From NCBI GenBank assembly GCA_941918925.1, contig OW799236.1, forward strand, positions 74,242,465 through 74,306,464: a stretch of DNA of 64,000 nucleotides, read 5' to 3'. Shown in pieces: positions 35,384 to 47,300 of this stretch. Made by a program: the position numbers and the translations under genes. Numbering within the stretch: the first letter of the stretch is position 1; every line of letters begins with the position of its first letter. Source of the stretch: Phyto melanocephala. Taxonomy: Eukaryota; Arthropoda; Insecta; Diptera; Rhinophoridae. The notes under the pieces were generated by a model. The model did not search any database and was not told where the DNA came from. It was given only the letters and a program-made list of their open reading frames with translations.

Positions 35384-38300
35384 TTATTCATCAGCTTCAA
35401 CTTCACTTACACCAAACATTCCCGCCATAAGACAGCCATAATTAATAGCATTTGCAGTGGTAACCTCTTTAGGTGGGGGGATGGGACCCTCATCACCTTG
35501 ATACACATAGGGCAAACGCAAAATCCAATAAGCACTCTGTGAGAGTTTTGGAGGTTCGGGCAAGCCCAAAACAAAATCGATGTCGTTCGTACGAACTTTA
35601 GGATCTAGAGACACATTAACAGGTGCTTTGGGGGTAACAACATGAACACGCATCAGTTGAGCCACATCAAAATTTTTGGTGCGACAGGGACATGAAAAAT
35701 ACAAAGGCATATTATTGTAAACCACTTTACTGCCACTATCGCGTAAAATTCCTACAATATTTTTTATAAATAATAAAATTATTTTTGTATTTAAATAAAC
35801 ACATTTTACAAACCTGAACCACCTCTTAAAATTTTATCAGGTGCCGACATCATAAATCTGTGTCCTCGTGGACATTCATATTCAAAACCCACAAAAATTT
35901 TTAGCACAAAAACTTCACCCATTTTACGATATCTGGTCTTTTCATAAGCCCACTGAGCCGAGTGCTCCAAACGTACTTGTACATCCCAGGGCAATAGAAA
36001 ATTGGAGCCTGATAAAAACCCCGATTGGAAATGCTCTTGCAAACCATTGTTGTGACTATAAACCGAACTTGAACCTACACAACACAAAGACCAACTGGGA
36101 AATTGTGGCAGCAAACCGATAGGACTTTCTGTATGCATCATGCCTGGCAAATATTCTGTAGTCGAAGGTTGCCTTGCAATAATTCTTTCTTTTTCAGCTT
36201 CTTGGGAACGTTTGTCTTTGACTTTTAAAATCAATTCATTAAGGTCTTCTATTGAACTATTATTATCATCGTTATCCTGCTCATCCAGATTGTTTAGATG
36301 TTCCATAGAGACCGAAAGGCTTAAATTAGTATGAGTTCCTTGAGAGGCGGTTAGAGGTTGAGAATTGTTGAGAGGAGATTGTCCTTCATCGGATACATTG
36401 GCCACATAATTAGTTTTCATATGAGGATGTTCGTTAATGGTGAGTTTTGGAAAACTGATATCAAATTCAGCAGCTCTAAGAAAGAGTTAGAAAAATGTTT
36501 GACAAATTATTGTGAAATTAAATTATGTTTACATACATACACATGTACATAAATAGATTATCAAAAACTGCAATCAAATAAATTCCAGTTATAAATATGC
36601 AAATTAATAATACTTATACGTGAAAGTAAGATAAAAAATTAATCATCGTTAAGATTTAAAAGTTAACAATTTCAGTTCAATTAAATGATTATTAAAGCTA
36701 TGCAATGCTGATTAATCTCTATTCTTTAATTATTAAAGCTATGCAATGCTCATTAATCTCTATTCTTTAATTTTTAGTTGACTATTTTTTCTCTACAAAT
36801 ACTGCAAATGGATCGATGTACCGGACCCAAGTGAAATTCATATACATCTTTACCCCTGATGGCTGTCTTTTCTAACTATGTAATAGTTAATGGTATTTAA
36901 ACACTAAAATTAATTCCAATTATTTTTCACCTCGTTTATTTATTTATTTATAGACAAAAGCTTATTTTTAAAGATCATCTGGCATCTCTGCCTCAAACCG
37001 TGAACATCGTGTTTATTTTTTACTCTAAATTGTTAAACCAATTTTATATATTAAAAGGTCAATAAAAATAAAATTTTAAGTGATTGTGTATTTCTGACAA
37101 TGTTGTCGCAAAAAAGAAAGAAACTCTGGGATAATAACCCAAAATTTAAAGTGCCAAAAATATCCGACGTACCTAGCAGCAGTGCAAATAGATTTCATCT
37201 ACTTGCAAATGAAGAAGAAGACAGTACTCACAAGGAGAAAATACCACCTATTGTAGTGGACTCAGTTTATAGTTTTTCGTCAATTTTTGGGCTAATTGGA
37301 AAAAGGTATATGTTTAAACGAATGTCAATTGGAACAAAAATATTATCTAGTTCAAGAACTCTTTATGAAGAGGCCTTAAATCTACTAAAAACCAAAAAGT
37401 ACCAGTTTTACACGCATGAAATAAAAGATGCAAAAACCTTTAAATTAGTGTTGTTTGGTCTTATTCAAATGGACACTAAGATAATCAGTGATGAATTTAA
37501 CAAATCACATAACATAAATCCGGTAAGTGTTAAAGAAATCACTACCAAAAGGTCTACCCCCGAAGATACACTATATCTAATTGAGTTTGACCGCCAGCAA
37601 GTGTCGAAGAGGGATATATTAAAAATTAGGTATTTTAGTAATATTGCCGTTTACTGGAGAAGACCACTCAAGGGCAGTGAAGGTCCTACACAATGCACCA
37701 AATGCTCTATGTATGGTCATGGCGCTAGAAACTGTAACAGAGTAGTAGTGTGTGCAACCTGTGCTGGTAATCATGAATTTGCAGATTGCCCATTGAACAA
37801 AGCTGCAAATAGTGATAACATCGTTTATGAATGTCACAACTGCACAAAAAAGAATTTGAGAAATGTGAAGCACAGAGCTGACGACCCTAAATGCCCATGT
37901 CGTCAGGAATATCTTGAGATTCGACAACGTACCAATGAAGTTAATTTTCCACAACTGCCCGGTAAGGAGCATCGAAATTATCCACTTGACTCTGGTGCTA
38001 AAAATAATATACTGTACTCTGATGTTACAAGAAGTAAAAATCTTGTGAACAGAAATGAAGATGATATTTTCAATGAGAAATTAATGGAAATATTTTTTTA
38101 TGCTGTCGATGCACTTCAAAGATGTCAAAATAAGTACGACAAGCTACGAGTGCTGGGAATGATGCTTCAACATGCCATATAAATCAACAGTAAGTCACAA
38201 TGTTCATGTTATGCACTGGAATGCTCAAGGCATAACGACTGAGTCAGCAGCTTCACAGCTGGAATAATTTTTATACGACAAGGAAGTTGATATTCTCCTT

Positions 38301-41300
38301 GTCAATGAGACTTTTTTGAAACCCCACCATAAATTTAAACTTGGGGGCTACAAAATTTATAGAGAGGATAGACCAACACATGGCGGAGGTGTACTCATCG
38401 CCATAAAATATAATGTTGAACACGAAATATTACCAAATATAAATACGCGTGTGGCGGAAAATATTTCGGTACGAGTAATAATAAATAGGCGCCCTGTGAT
38501 ATTTACATCTGCGTACAATCCGGCTCACACTATAAAATGACTTCTTTTCATTCGGTGATTTAAACGCTCAACATACTCACTGGAATTGCTTTTCAAACAA
38601 TATTGCTGGTAATGAGCTTTATAGCCATTGCCTTCAATCAAACTACTATATTTATTACCCAAATGCATTTACTCGTTTTGGACAAAATATTAATCCAGTA
38701 CAGCCGTCTACAGTAGACATCCTTTTAACCAACTCTTGTCTTCCTTTTTCAACCTTGGAAACACATCCAAATATTCTGCAGTCGGACCATGTACCAATAT
38801 CTTGCGTCATTTATGGAGAGGTACATAATAGCATTTTGTTGGTACCCCTAAATAATCGAGCCGATTGGTTATCAATAAAAAACTGGGTGTAGAATGAAAT
38901 ACTATTACAAGATATAAATCAAAATATTACAAACACAGGTAATCTAGATGTATCATTAAGTAAACTAATATATATTGTAAAAGAAGCTACTAATAGAATA
39001 CCAGTTGGTCATAGAAACCCCTGACGGCAAATTTCAGAAATTAGCAAAATGCTAATTGCTCAGAGAAACAAATATAGACGTAAATTCCAAAGATGTAGGG
39101 ATTTAAATTATAAAATGCATTTATATTGTGTCTTGAAACAGCTAAATAGGCTTATTCACTTTCACCTGAATGAAGACAGGAATGAGTCTTGGTCGAAATT
39201 TATTTCAAATCTGCCTACCGGTTCCAAAAAGTTTTGGAAATTAACTAAAACTTTAAAAGGCAAGAATCCTACATATTCTAAACTTCATGTAGATGGATCA
39301 ATTTTGAATTCTGATGTCGAAAAGTCAAATGCAATAGCTGACGTATTTACTAATTCACATACCATTACTATTAACAATCCATCACCCATGGACTCGGTTG
39401 TATCAAGATACATTAATGACCTTAATCAAACTCTTACCGACAATACAGGTATTAAACTTACAAATTTGGCTGAAGTCAAATCATTTGTCCATTTGCTGAA
39501 AAATAATAAAGCTCCTGGCTTAAATGGGATTAACGTATAATACTTAAAAATATGCCCGACTCCTTTTTGAAACCTTAAGTAAATTATTTAACTTCTGCCT
39601 GAGCAATGGGCACTTCCCACACGTTTTTAAAATGGCTAAGATAATTCCAATCCACAAACCTGGAAAGGATCCTAAATTGCCCTCCAGCTATAGGCCAATA
39701 AGTATTCTAAGCCTATTGGATAAGGTGTTCGAGAAAATTATTCACTCCAGAATTTTAGATTTTTCAAATTGCAATAATATCATAAATGAAGAACAATTTG
39801 GTTTTCGAAAAGAGCATTCCACTGTACATCAACTTAAGAGAGTTGTTAACTTTCTGGAATGTAATAAAAATGATCGAAAAAGTACTGGAGTCGTTTTTCT
39901 TGATATCGAAAAAGCTTTTGACTCAATCTGGCATGATGGACTAGTGTATAAATTAAATACGTTAAATTTTCCAATTTACCTTCAAAAACTTATCAAAAGC
40001 TTTTTAGATAAACGTACGTTTGATGTATCTGTCAATAACAAATTTTCTAGTGAAAGGCAAATCAGGGGATCAGTATTATCCCCTACACTATACTCGATAT
40101 ATACATCTGATGTTACTCTAAGAAGAGACCATTATGCAGCTTTTTACGCGGATGACAGCGCCTTTATTTGTTGAGGTAAAGTCTCGAATGCGATAATTAG
40201 AATAATGGAAAATAATCTTAAATTAATTCGTAAATACTATGACAAATCCTTGACAGAAAACTTTTATTCAGACAGCATGTTAATTACATTTGCGAGAAGG
40301 CAATTAAGTGTAGTCGTGCCTTATACCCCTTAATTGGCCGAAGATCTAATCTTAATATAAAGAACAAAGTTCTTATTTACAAAATGTGTATTCGACCGAT
40401 AATGACCTATGGTTGTCAAATCTGGTCCCAAAAGGCTGTTAAAACGCATACAAAAAAATTGCAAATCATTCAAAATAAAAACTTAAAAATAATACACAAT
40501 CTACCTTTTAGATATCCAACTTATCTTCTACATAGAAACTTTGACTTCAAAATGTTCAATTTATTGACAAGGGAACTGACGCTGTCATTTAATGAAAAAT
40601 GCAGAAGGTCAAATTTTGAAATAGTAAGAAATTTGCTGAACAACCACTGAGGGTCTTTTGTTTAAAAGACACATTTCAGTGATTGTTCTAAAATCTCTTA
40701 TGACTTCTAAGTTGATACGAGGTTTTTTATAAACAACTTTTCCTTTAAACTGTGATATTAGTAGTTTCTTTATTTAATTAATCAGATGTTAATTGCTGTA
40801 ATACTATGGACCAATTCAAAGTAGACTCTCATATTGTACTATGTCATATAATTCATATTAATATGACTAGTGACTTTGAACACCTTTTGTTAACAAATTA
40901 TGTAGTTAATACAAAAAAAGAGAAGACAAAGAGATGACGCTGTTAAAAATTGTATGTATACAGGAAAGATGAAAATAGAAAATATTCTCTCTGAGGTGAG
41001 AAGCGAAGAAATTCTCTCTGAGAGACAGTATGGTTAAAAGTATAACATAAACAATTTCTTATACATAGGAAACAAATGTGTAAAGTCATATTATTTTTTT
41101 TTGTATGGAAATTGCTAACAAAAATTTTATGCATGCATAAAATAATATGAAATAGTACAAATATGACTGATATGCAACCACTTTGAATTGGCCCTATATG
41201 TAAATTCTCATAACTCTGTTAATGATATTGATAAAATGAATAAGTTTTTAATAAAGGATAATAATAATAATAATAATTATTATTAAAGATAGTTAGAGAA

Positions 41301-44300
41301 AAGATGAAATTACGTAAATAAAGTGGCAAACAATTCCAATTTCTGGCTATTCTTATGCAAAAAGACCGCTCATATATAAAGCAACGAATGACCGGTTCAA
41401 TACTTTGAGGGCTTCTTTCAGATCTTAGGAATTGAAACTTCGTTTTAAGGTAATTTGGTATACCAGTTATTATAATTTTATAAAGCAAAATTAAATTGCG
41501 ATATTTTAAAAAATGCGAGAAGGAGCAACCAAGAAATTTACTAATTACAAGAGATACATGCTTACGATAACCAATACCAACAACACACCCCTAACAATTC
41601 TTTTTAAAATTTTCTCAAGCCTAATAATAGGTTCGTTCGAGTACTTTTACTGCACTTTGTAGTACATGAGTAATTATTTAGTAAATTGAAAATTTTACTC
41701 TCAAAAAGAGAATTTGTCCAAAAAAGTACTCGAACAGACATTTGTAAAAATTCGTAAGATTGAAGCAACAGCTGATGGCAAATAAATATTAGGTTCGTTC
41801 GAGAACTCACAAATTTGTACGAATTTGTACAAATTTTTACTGTATTTTACGAAATTGCGTTCGTTTACACAAATTTGTAGTAAATGAGAGCACAAATAGA
41901 GAGCGAAAAGTGACAGTTCTTGACTGAGTATTTGCAAATTTTTACAACAGAAATTTCTTGTAGTAAGATTTAGCAAAACCAAAAAACATATGATTCAAAA
42001 GGTAAACAAACAAAAGTAAGCAAACAAAAAGTATACAATTTGTGAAAAAAATATTAAAAAAAGGAAAATCCAAACAAAAGTGCAAAATATTATTAAATTT
42101 AAATTGTTTGTGAAATAAAGTTAGTTAACAATGTCTACAGATGAAAGAATGGAACTGCCTGAATCTGGCGCAGGTATACATACTTAAATACATATTTGCA
42201 CATATGTATGTATGTACATAGTTCCCATTAAACTTTATTTATTTGCCATCAGCTGTTGCTTCAATCTTACGAATTTTTACAAATGTCTGTTCGAGTACTT
42301 TTTTGGACAAATTCTCTTTTTGAGAGTAAAATTTTCAATTTACTAAATAATTACTCATTTACTACAAAGTGCAGTAAAAGTACTCGAACGAACCTATTGT
42401 GTTGAAACAATTTTTTCGCTTTTGATATTTATTTCCTTTTCTATCGGTACTCGACAAATCAAACAAATTAAATTAATCAAATAAAAAAAATTAAAACAAA
42501 TGATATGGAGCCCAAAAAAAGAAAACTAGACGTAAAATGTTCGCCTGTTACATTTCGGAACATACAAAGTAATAAGTATATTTAAAGGGAATAAATTTGG
42601 AGTATGATTTATTCTTCATCTTCACTTTCGGATGATGACTCCATTAAAAGCATCATTCTGTCGAGAATTACGTCATTATGTAGTTCCACATTACTTTGAG
42701 CACTTGGACCTGAAATCAATATAAAGATTCTAGTTAAAAGTTTAATGGGAACTATGTACATACATATGTGCAAATATGTATTTAAGTATGTATACCTGCG
42801 CCAGATTCAGGCAGTTCCATTCTTTCATCTGTAGACATTGTTAACTAACTGTATTTCACAAACAATTTAAATTTAATAATATTTTGCACTTTTGTTTGGA
42901 TTTTCCTTTTTTTTAATATTTTTTTCACAAATTGTTTACTTTTTTTTTTTGCTTACTTTTGTTTGTTTACCTTTTGAATCATGTTTTTTGGTTAATCTTA
43001 CTGCAAGAAATTTCTGTAGTAAAAATTTGCAAATACTCAGTCAAGAACTGTCACTTTTCGCTCTCTATTTGTGCTCTCATTTACTACAAATTTGTGTAAA
43101 CAAACGCAATTTCGTAAAATGCAGTGAAAATTTGTACAAATTCGTACAAATTTGTGAGATAACACCCAGACACCTATGCGATTCAACAAAACAGATATTA
43201 GTGCCACAAATATTCACCCTAGGGTAAGCTACTCTACGATGACCTGTGCGAAACATAACAGCCTTAGTCATTGAAGCATTAATTAAAAACTTATTAACTA
43301 TCATCCAATTATACAGCCCTTGAAGAGTGAAATTTATTACAGATTCCAGTACATCAGGAAAATCTCTAGAACTTCCAAAAATTAGTTGAATGTCATCTGC
43401 AAAAATAAATGGTTTAACCAACTGCAAATCCAAAGAATCGACACAATCATTTAAATACAATAAAAATAAAATAGGACCAAGCATAGAACCTTGTGGAACC
43501 CCTGAATTTACAGAAACTACCTCAGAAACATTACCATTCATACTCACATATTGATATCTCCCCCACAAATACGAGTAAATTAGCCTACACGCCATAACCG
43601 AAAACCCAAATTTGTCCTTTAATTTATTAATAAGAATCACATGATCTAATCGATCAAATGCCTTGGAAAGATCTAAAGATATCATAACACTATTCATATC
43701 ATTGTTTAAATGCTCCCTTACAGTCTCAGTTAAACCCAAAAGCATAGCAGATGTGCTATGTCCTTTCCTATAAGCATATTGAACATCATGTATGAGATTA
43801 TCTTGTGACACGCGATTAAGAATCTGGATCTTTAAAAGATGTTCCATCATCTTAGAAATAGCATACACTTAAGGGTCTATAGCTACCATCAGAGTCCTTC
43901 TTTGGTATGGGAACTATACGAGCAAACTTCCAGTCATCAGGATAAGTTGAAGTAGTAATTATAGTATTAAAGAGATGTAGAAGATGTTTCGAAATATATG
44001 GAAAAACAAATTTAATAAATTTAATTGGAAAACCGTCAGTACCTATTGAATTTGATTTAACTTTTAACAAAGCACTCCATAAGTCATCAGCATACACATT
44101 ATCAAATGAAAAACCCTCAACACTACCATTAAATATATCAAAATTATAAGTATTATTAATAGAATTTTCATCATGAATAATGAAAGCATTATTAAGGTGA
44201 TTAACATCAATATCAGATAATTAAGGAATATCAGAAGCAGAACATCCTGACTTGTTAAGTATTTTCCAAATTCGTTTACTTTCAACCCCATCAAAAAGCC

Positions 44301-47300
44301 TCATAAAATATCTTCTACGATATTTGCGTATGAGAGATTTAACCCTATTTCTCAATTTACAAAAGGTTTTACGATTCTCATCAGTGCTTTGATATCGGGT
44401 TTAATCCATTAAAATAAAATTTGTTTTAAAATCTATATTATTTTCTGAAATTGAGCTTTTACATTTTTTGCCATTTGCAATTTTTTTAAAACACTGCTAA
44501 ACAGGACCTGGTCGGTGGCATTTAACTCCCAAATTTTTTTTTAACTTTATTTGTCCAATTTACCTTTTCCTACTCACCTAAAATCATTAATCGATGGTTC
44601 AAAAATAGCAAAATGTATTCGTTTCACTTTAGCACACAAATTACAATTACTGGCCATATATTCGTAAAACTCATAATTAGCATGCTTTATGCTGTAGGGA
44701 TCTTCACGTCGACCCTGAGTCTTGCCACAATTACAAGCCGATATGAATACTAAAGTACTGGTGTGTTCACTGGGATCTTTGACTGTGTGCTTGGCTCTAG
44801 CACATGGATTGCCCCTTAAACTGGGATATTCACATTGCTCTTTACCAAATTTCCAGCAAGTCTCACACATTTCACGAAGTTTTGCCTCATTGGTGGCGGT
44901 ATCAGGACCACGAGCGTATTTCATGTACAACGTTACGGCTTCCTCGACCTTTAAAACATATTTTTAATATTTAAACAAAAGTTAAAATAGTTATCTAGTT
45001 TTTTGAATTTTTCTTTTTTTCTTTAAATTAACAAAAATTATTTAGCTTGAGGTCTTTTTTGTAATAAAAATAATGTTCTTTAATTTTAATTTTCTCGATA
45101 TTGTTTATTCCTGATGATTTTACCAAAATATATGAAAAAAAATAATAATAATAATAAAAACTAAGACATTATTTTAATAACAAAAGAGACCTGAAGCTTA
45201 CATACTTTTTGGTAATAATTGTTTTCTTAGGTAATTGTTTATAATTTCAAAAAATAAATGTTTACCAATGTTTTCTTTTTAATTTTTTTATAAAAAACGT
45301 AAACCTCTATTTAAATATTTTTGTTCGAAAACTTCATAAACATTTACTATGATTTTGTAAATATTGTGACTATAAGTTCATCATTAAAAAAAATTATATA
45401 TATATAATTAATTAATTATTCTTTAATAAAGATTTTCTAATTCAATATTTTATTTCATGAATAATATTCTGTGCTAGTATCAATAAACAAGTAAGAGCAC
45501 TATATTTGGCTGTGCCGAATTTTTTATACTCACCACCAATTTCATATACTTTTATAGCACAAAATTTATTATTTTGTTATTAACAATAATCTTATTACTT
45601 AAATATGTACCATTTTCTTTGCTTCTTTAATTTGCTATTACATTTCCATAAATTTAGTATTTCAATGAAAGTGGGCGTTAAAATAGGCGTGTCAATATAG
45701 TTTCTGCTAATAAATAAAACTTAGATATTTCAATGTAATCCTTTAGTCTTAAAAAAACTGTGTTTATAGAGAAATTATATAAATTTAAGATAAACCGTTA
45801 TAGTGGAGGTAGGCATTAAAGTGGGCGTGTCACCTAAATTTTCTGGCATAACACTGACATTGAATAGATTTATGTAGCAAATTTCATCATCATACCTCTT
45901 ATTTTGTCGGTTTTATGAGCTTTTATATTTCATTAACAGTAGATTACGTGAAATCATTCAACTCAGATGTTCCAATATAGAGTTCTTTATTCTTCCTAAA
46001 TCTTTATTCATAGAGAAATTATATGAATTTGAGATAAAGCGAAAAGAATCATACATCTAATTTTGTCAGTTTTTTTACGGTTTTAATTTTGAATATACCG
46101 AAAAATACATTGTGCGGTATAAATTTTCGTACATTTTGATCCATAACTGCTTTCCTAATTTATAGATTTAAACAATTTTCATCGAAAAATATTTTTTTAC
46201 TCAGGAAATATACATTTGAAATTTCATGGCTCTAAGTTAATGCGTTTGGATACAATTTCATTTTATTAAATGTTGGAAGGACATGGTTTTTTTGACCTAC
46301 TCTTGCATTACGAGCTACAACCTAATTTTCCGATGTAGCCCATTTTCAATACCAAACAAACCTTGTGAATAAGAAATATTCTGGCAAAATTTAAGCCACC
46401 CAGCTTTTTCGTGCTTTCAACAGACGGACACAGCTAGATCGTCATAAAATGAAACCCCAACTCAGAAAATATAAACTAAATGGAGTCTAAAATGACAAAA
46501 TTAATATACCCCCACCATCTTTTTAGTGGCGGGTATAAAAAATATTAATAATATTTTTTATATTATAATATTTACAAATATTCTGCCGCAATGAAACGAC
46601 GAATGAAACTAATAAACATAATTTATTAAAATAGACAGGCACATCCAACCGTGTTTTAACAACTGAAATAAAAACTGACTATCAAGTTGCGTGCATTTGT
46701 CAACTGAATTTTGATAACTGAATTTTCATAACCAGTATATGTCGTGGTGTAAATACATAAGGTGATAACGTAACGAAGAGTAATTTGTGTCTCTATTTTT
46801 TATACATGGAGTTTGACAATTCTTGGCACTGAAATCTCTTCTTTATATATGGAGTTTGACAAACATTGGCTGTGCTAGCACCGCCAGCTGTATAAGTGTA
46901 GCCTGGTATATATATGTAATAGAATTTACAGAGTTTAAAAAAATAAAAAATAAAATACTTAAAAAATTTGTAGCACATGATTAACAGATTCTAATAAATT
47001 TTAGAAATTTATGTTACTTGTACAATTTTAATAATATATAAAAAAAAACTCACCAATTTTTTATGCACTGTACTGCTGTAGTAAGTTAATGTAGGATTAT
47101 TATACATGGAGAATGCCTTCTGAAGCCCAATATCACAGCAGGCTTTAAAAAATCTATACAAATTATAAAAGCTTTACATAAATGTACACATACATATCTG
47201 TTGACTTTTAATAAAACTTAAAAATAAATTAAAGTTTATTATTTATGATTGGTTGCTATTTCCTATAAACCGCAGCAAAACAAAAAAGTTTTTCAGAATA

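Larger units (their letters stand above)
36990..40800 (+). mobile_element. Jockey-type LINE, degenerate, in Smg8 intron 10
   Basis: The element runs opposite to Smg8. It has an ORF1 with zinc knuckles (37100-38182) and a broken ORF2 with endonuclease and reverse transcriptase (38171-40650). The boundaries are approximate; the 5' region before 37100 is short. The 3' end is not sharp and stops before the MITE at 40808. Confidence 0.8.
41629..43159. mobile_element. Interleaved inverted copies of an AGGTTCGTTCGAG transposon
   Basis: Two pairs of inverted arms alternate. Pair A (about 160 bp): 41629-41788 and 42236-42395, each beginning AGGTTCGTTCGAGTAC at the outer end. Pair B (about 430 bp): 41791-42232 and about 42739-43159; the left arm begins AGGTTCGTTCGAGAACTC, while the right arm lacks its last ~12 bp. 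Both B arms contain a first exon MSTDERMELPESGA ending in a splice donor; only the right arm continues into an intron and second exon. The order A-left, B-left, A-right, B-right implies insertion plus rearrangement. The complex sits inside the LINE at 41.2-44.4 kb. Confidence 0.75.
41215..44400 (-). pseudogene. Second LINE (CR1/Jockey-like reverse transcriptase), interrupted
   Basis: On the minus strand, 44400-43165 encode RT pieces in two or three frames: VKSNSIGTDGFPIKFIKFVF, ARIVPIPKKDSDGSYRPLS, then YAYRKGHSTSAMLLGLTETV, ISLDLSKAFDRLDHVILINK, SGVPQGSMLGPILFLLYLND and the catalytic FIFADDIQL. The transposon complex 41629-43159 interrupts it. The 3' part resumes at about 41600 with SHFLKYRNLILLYKIIITG and LKTKFQFLRSERSPQ, then a TTATTATTATTA tail near 41290-41260. 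The interior just after GTNICFVESHRCLGV is deleted. It has the same orientation as Smg8 and lies in intron 10. Confidence 0.8.
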
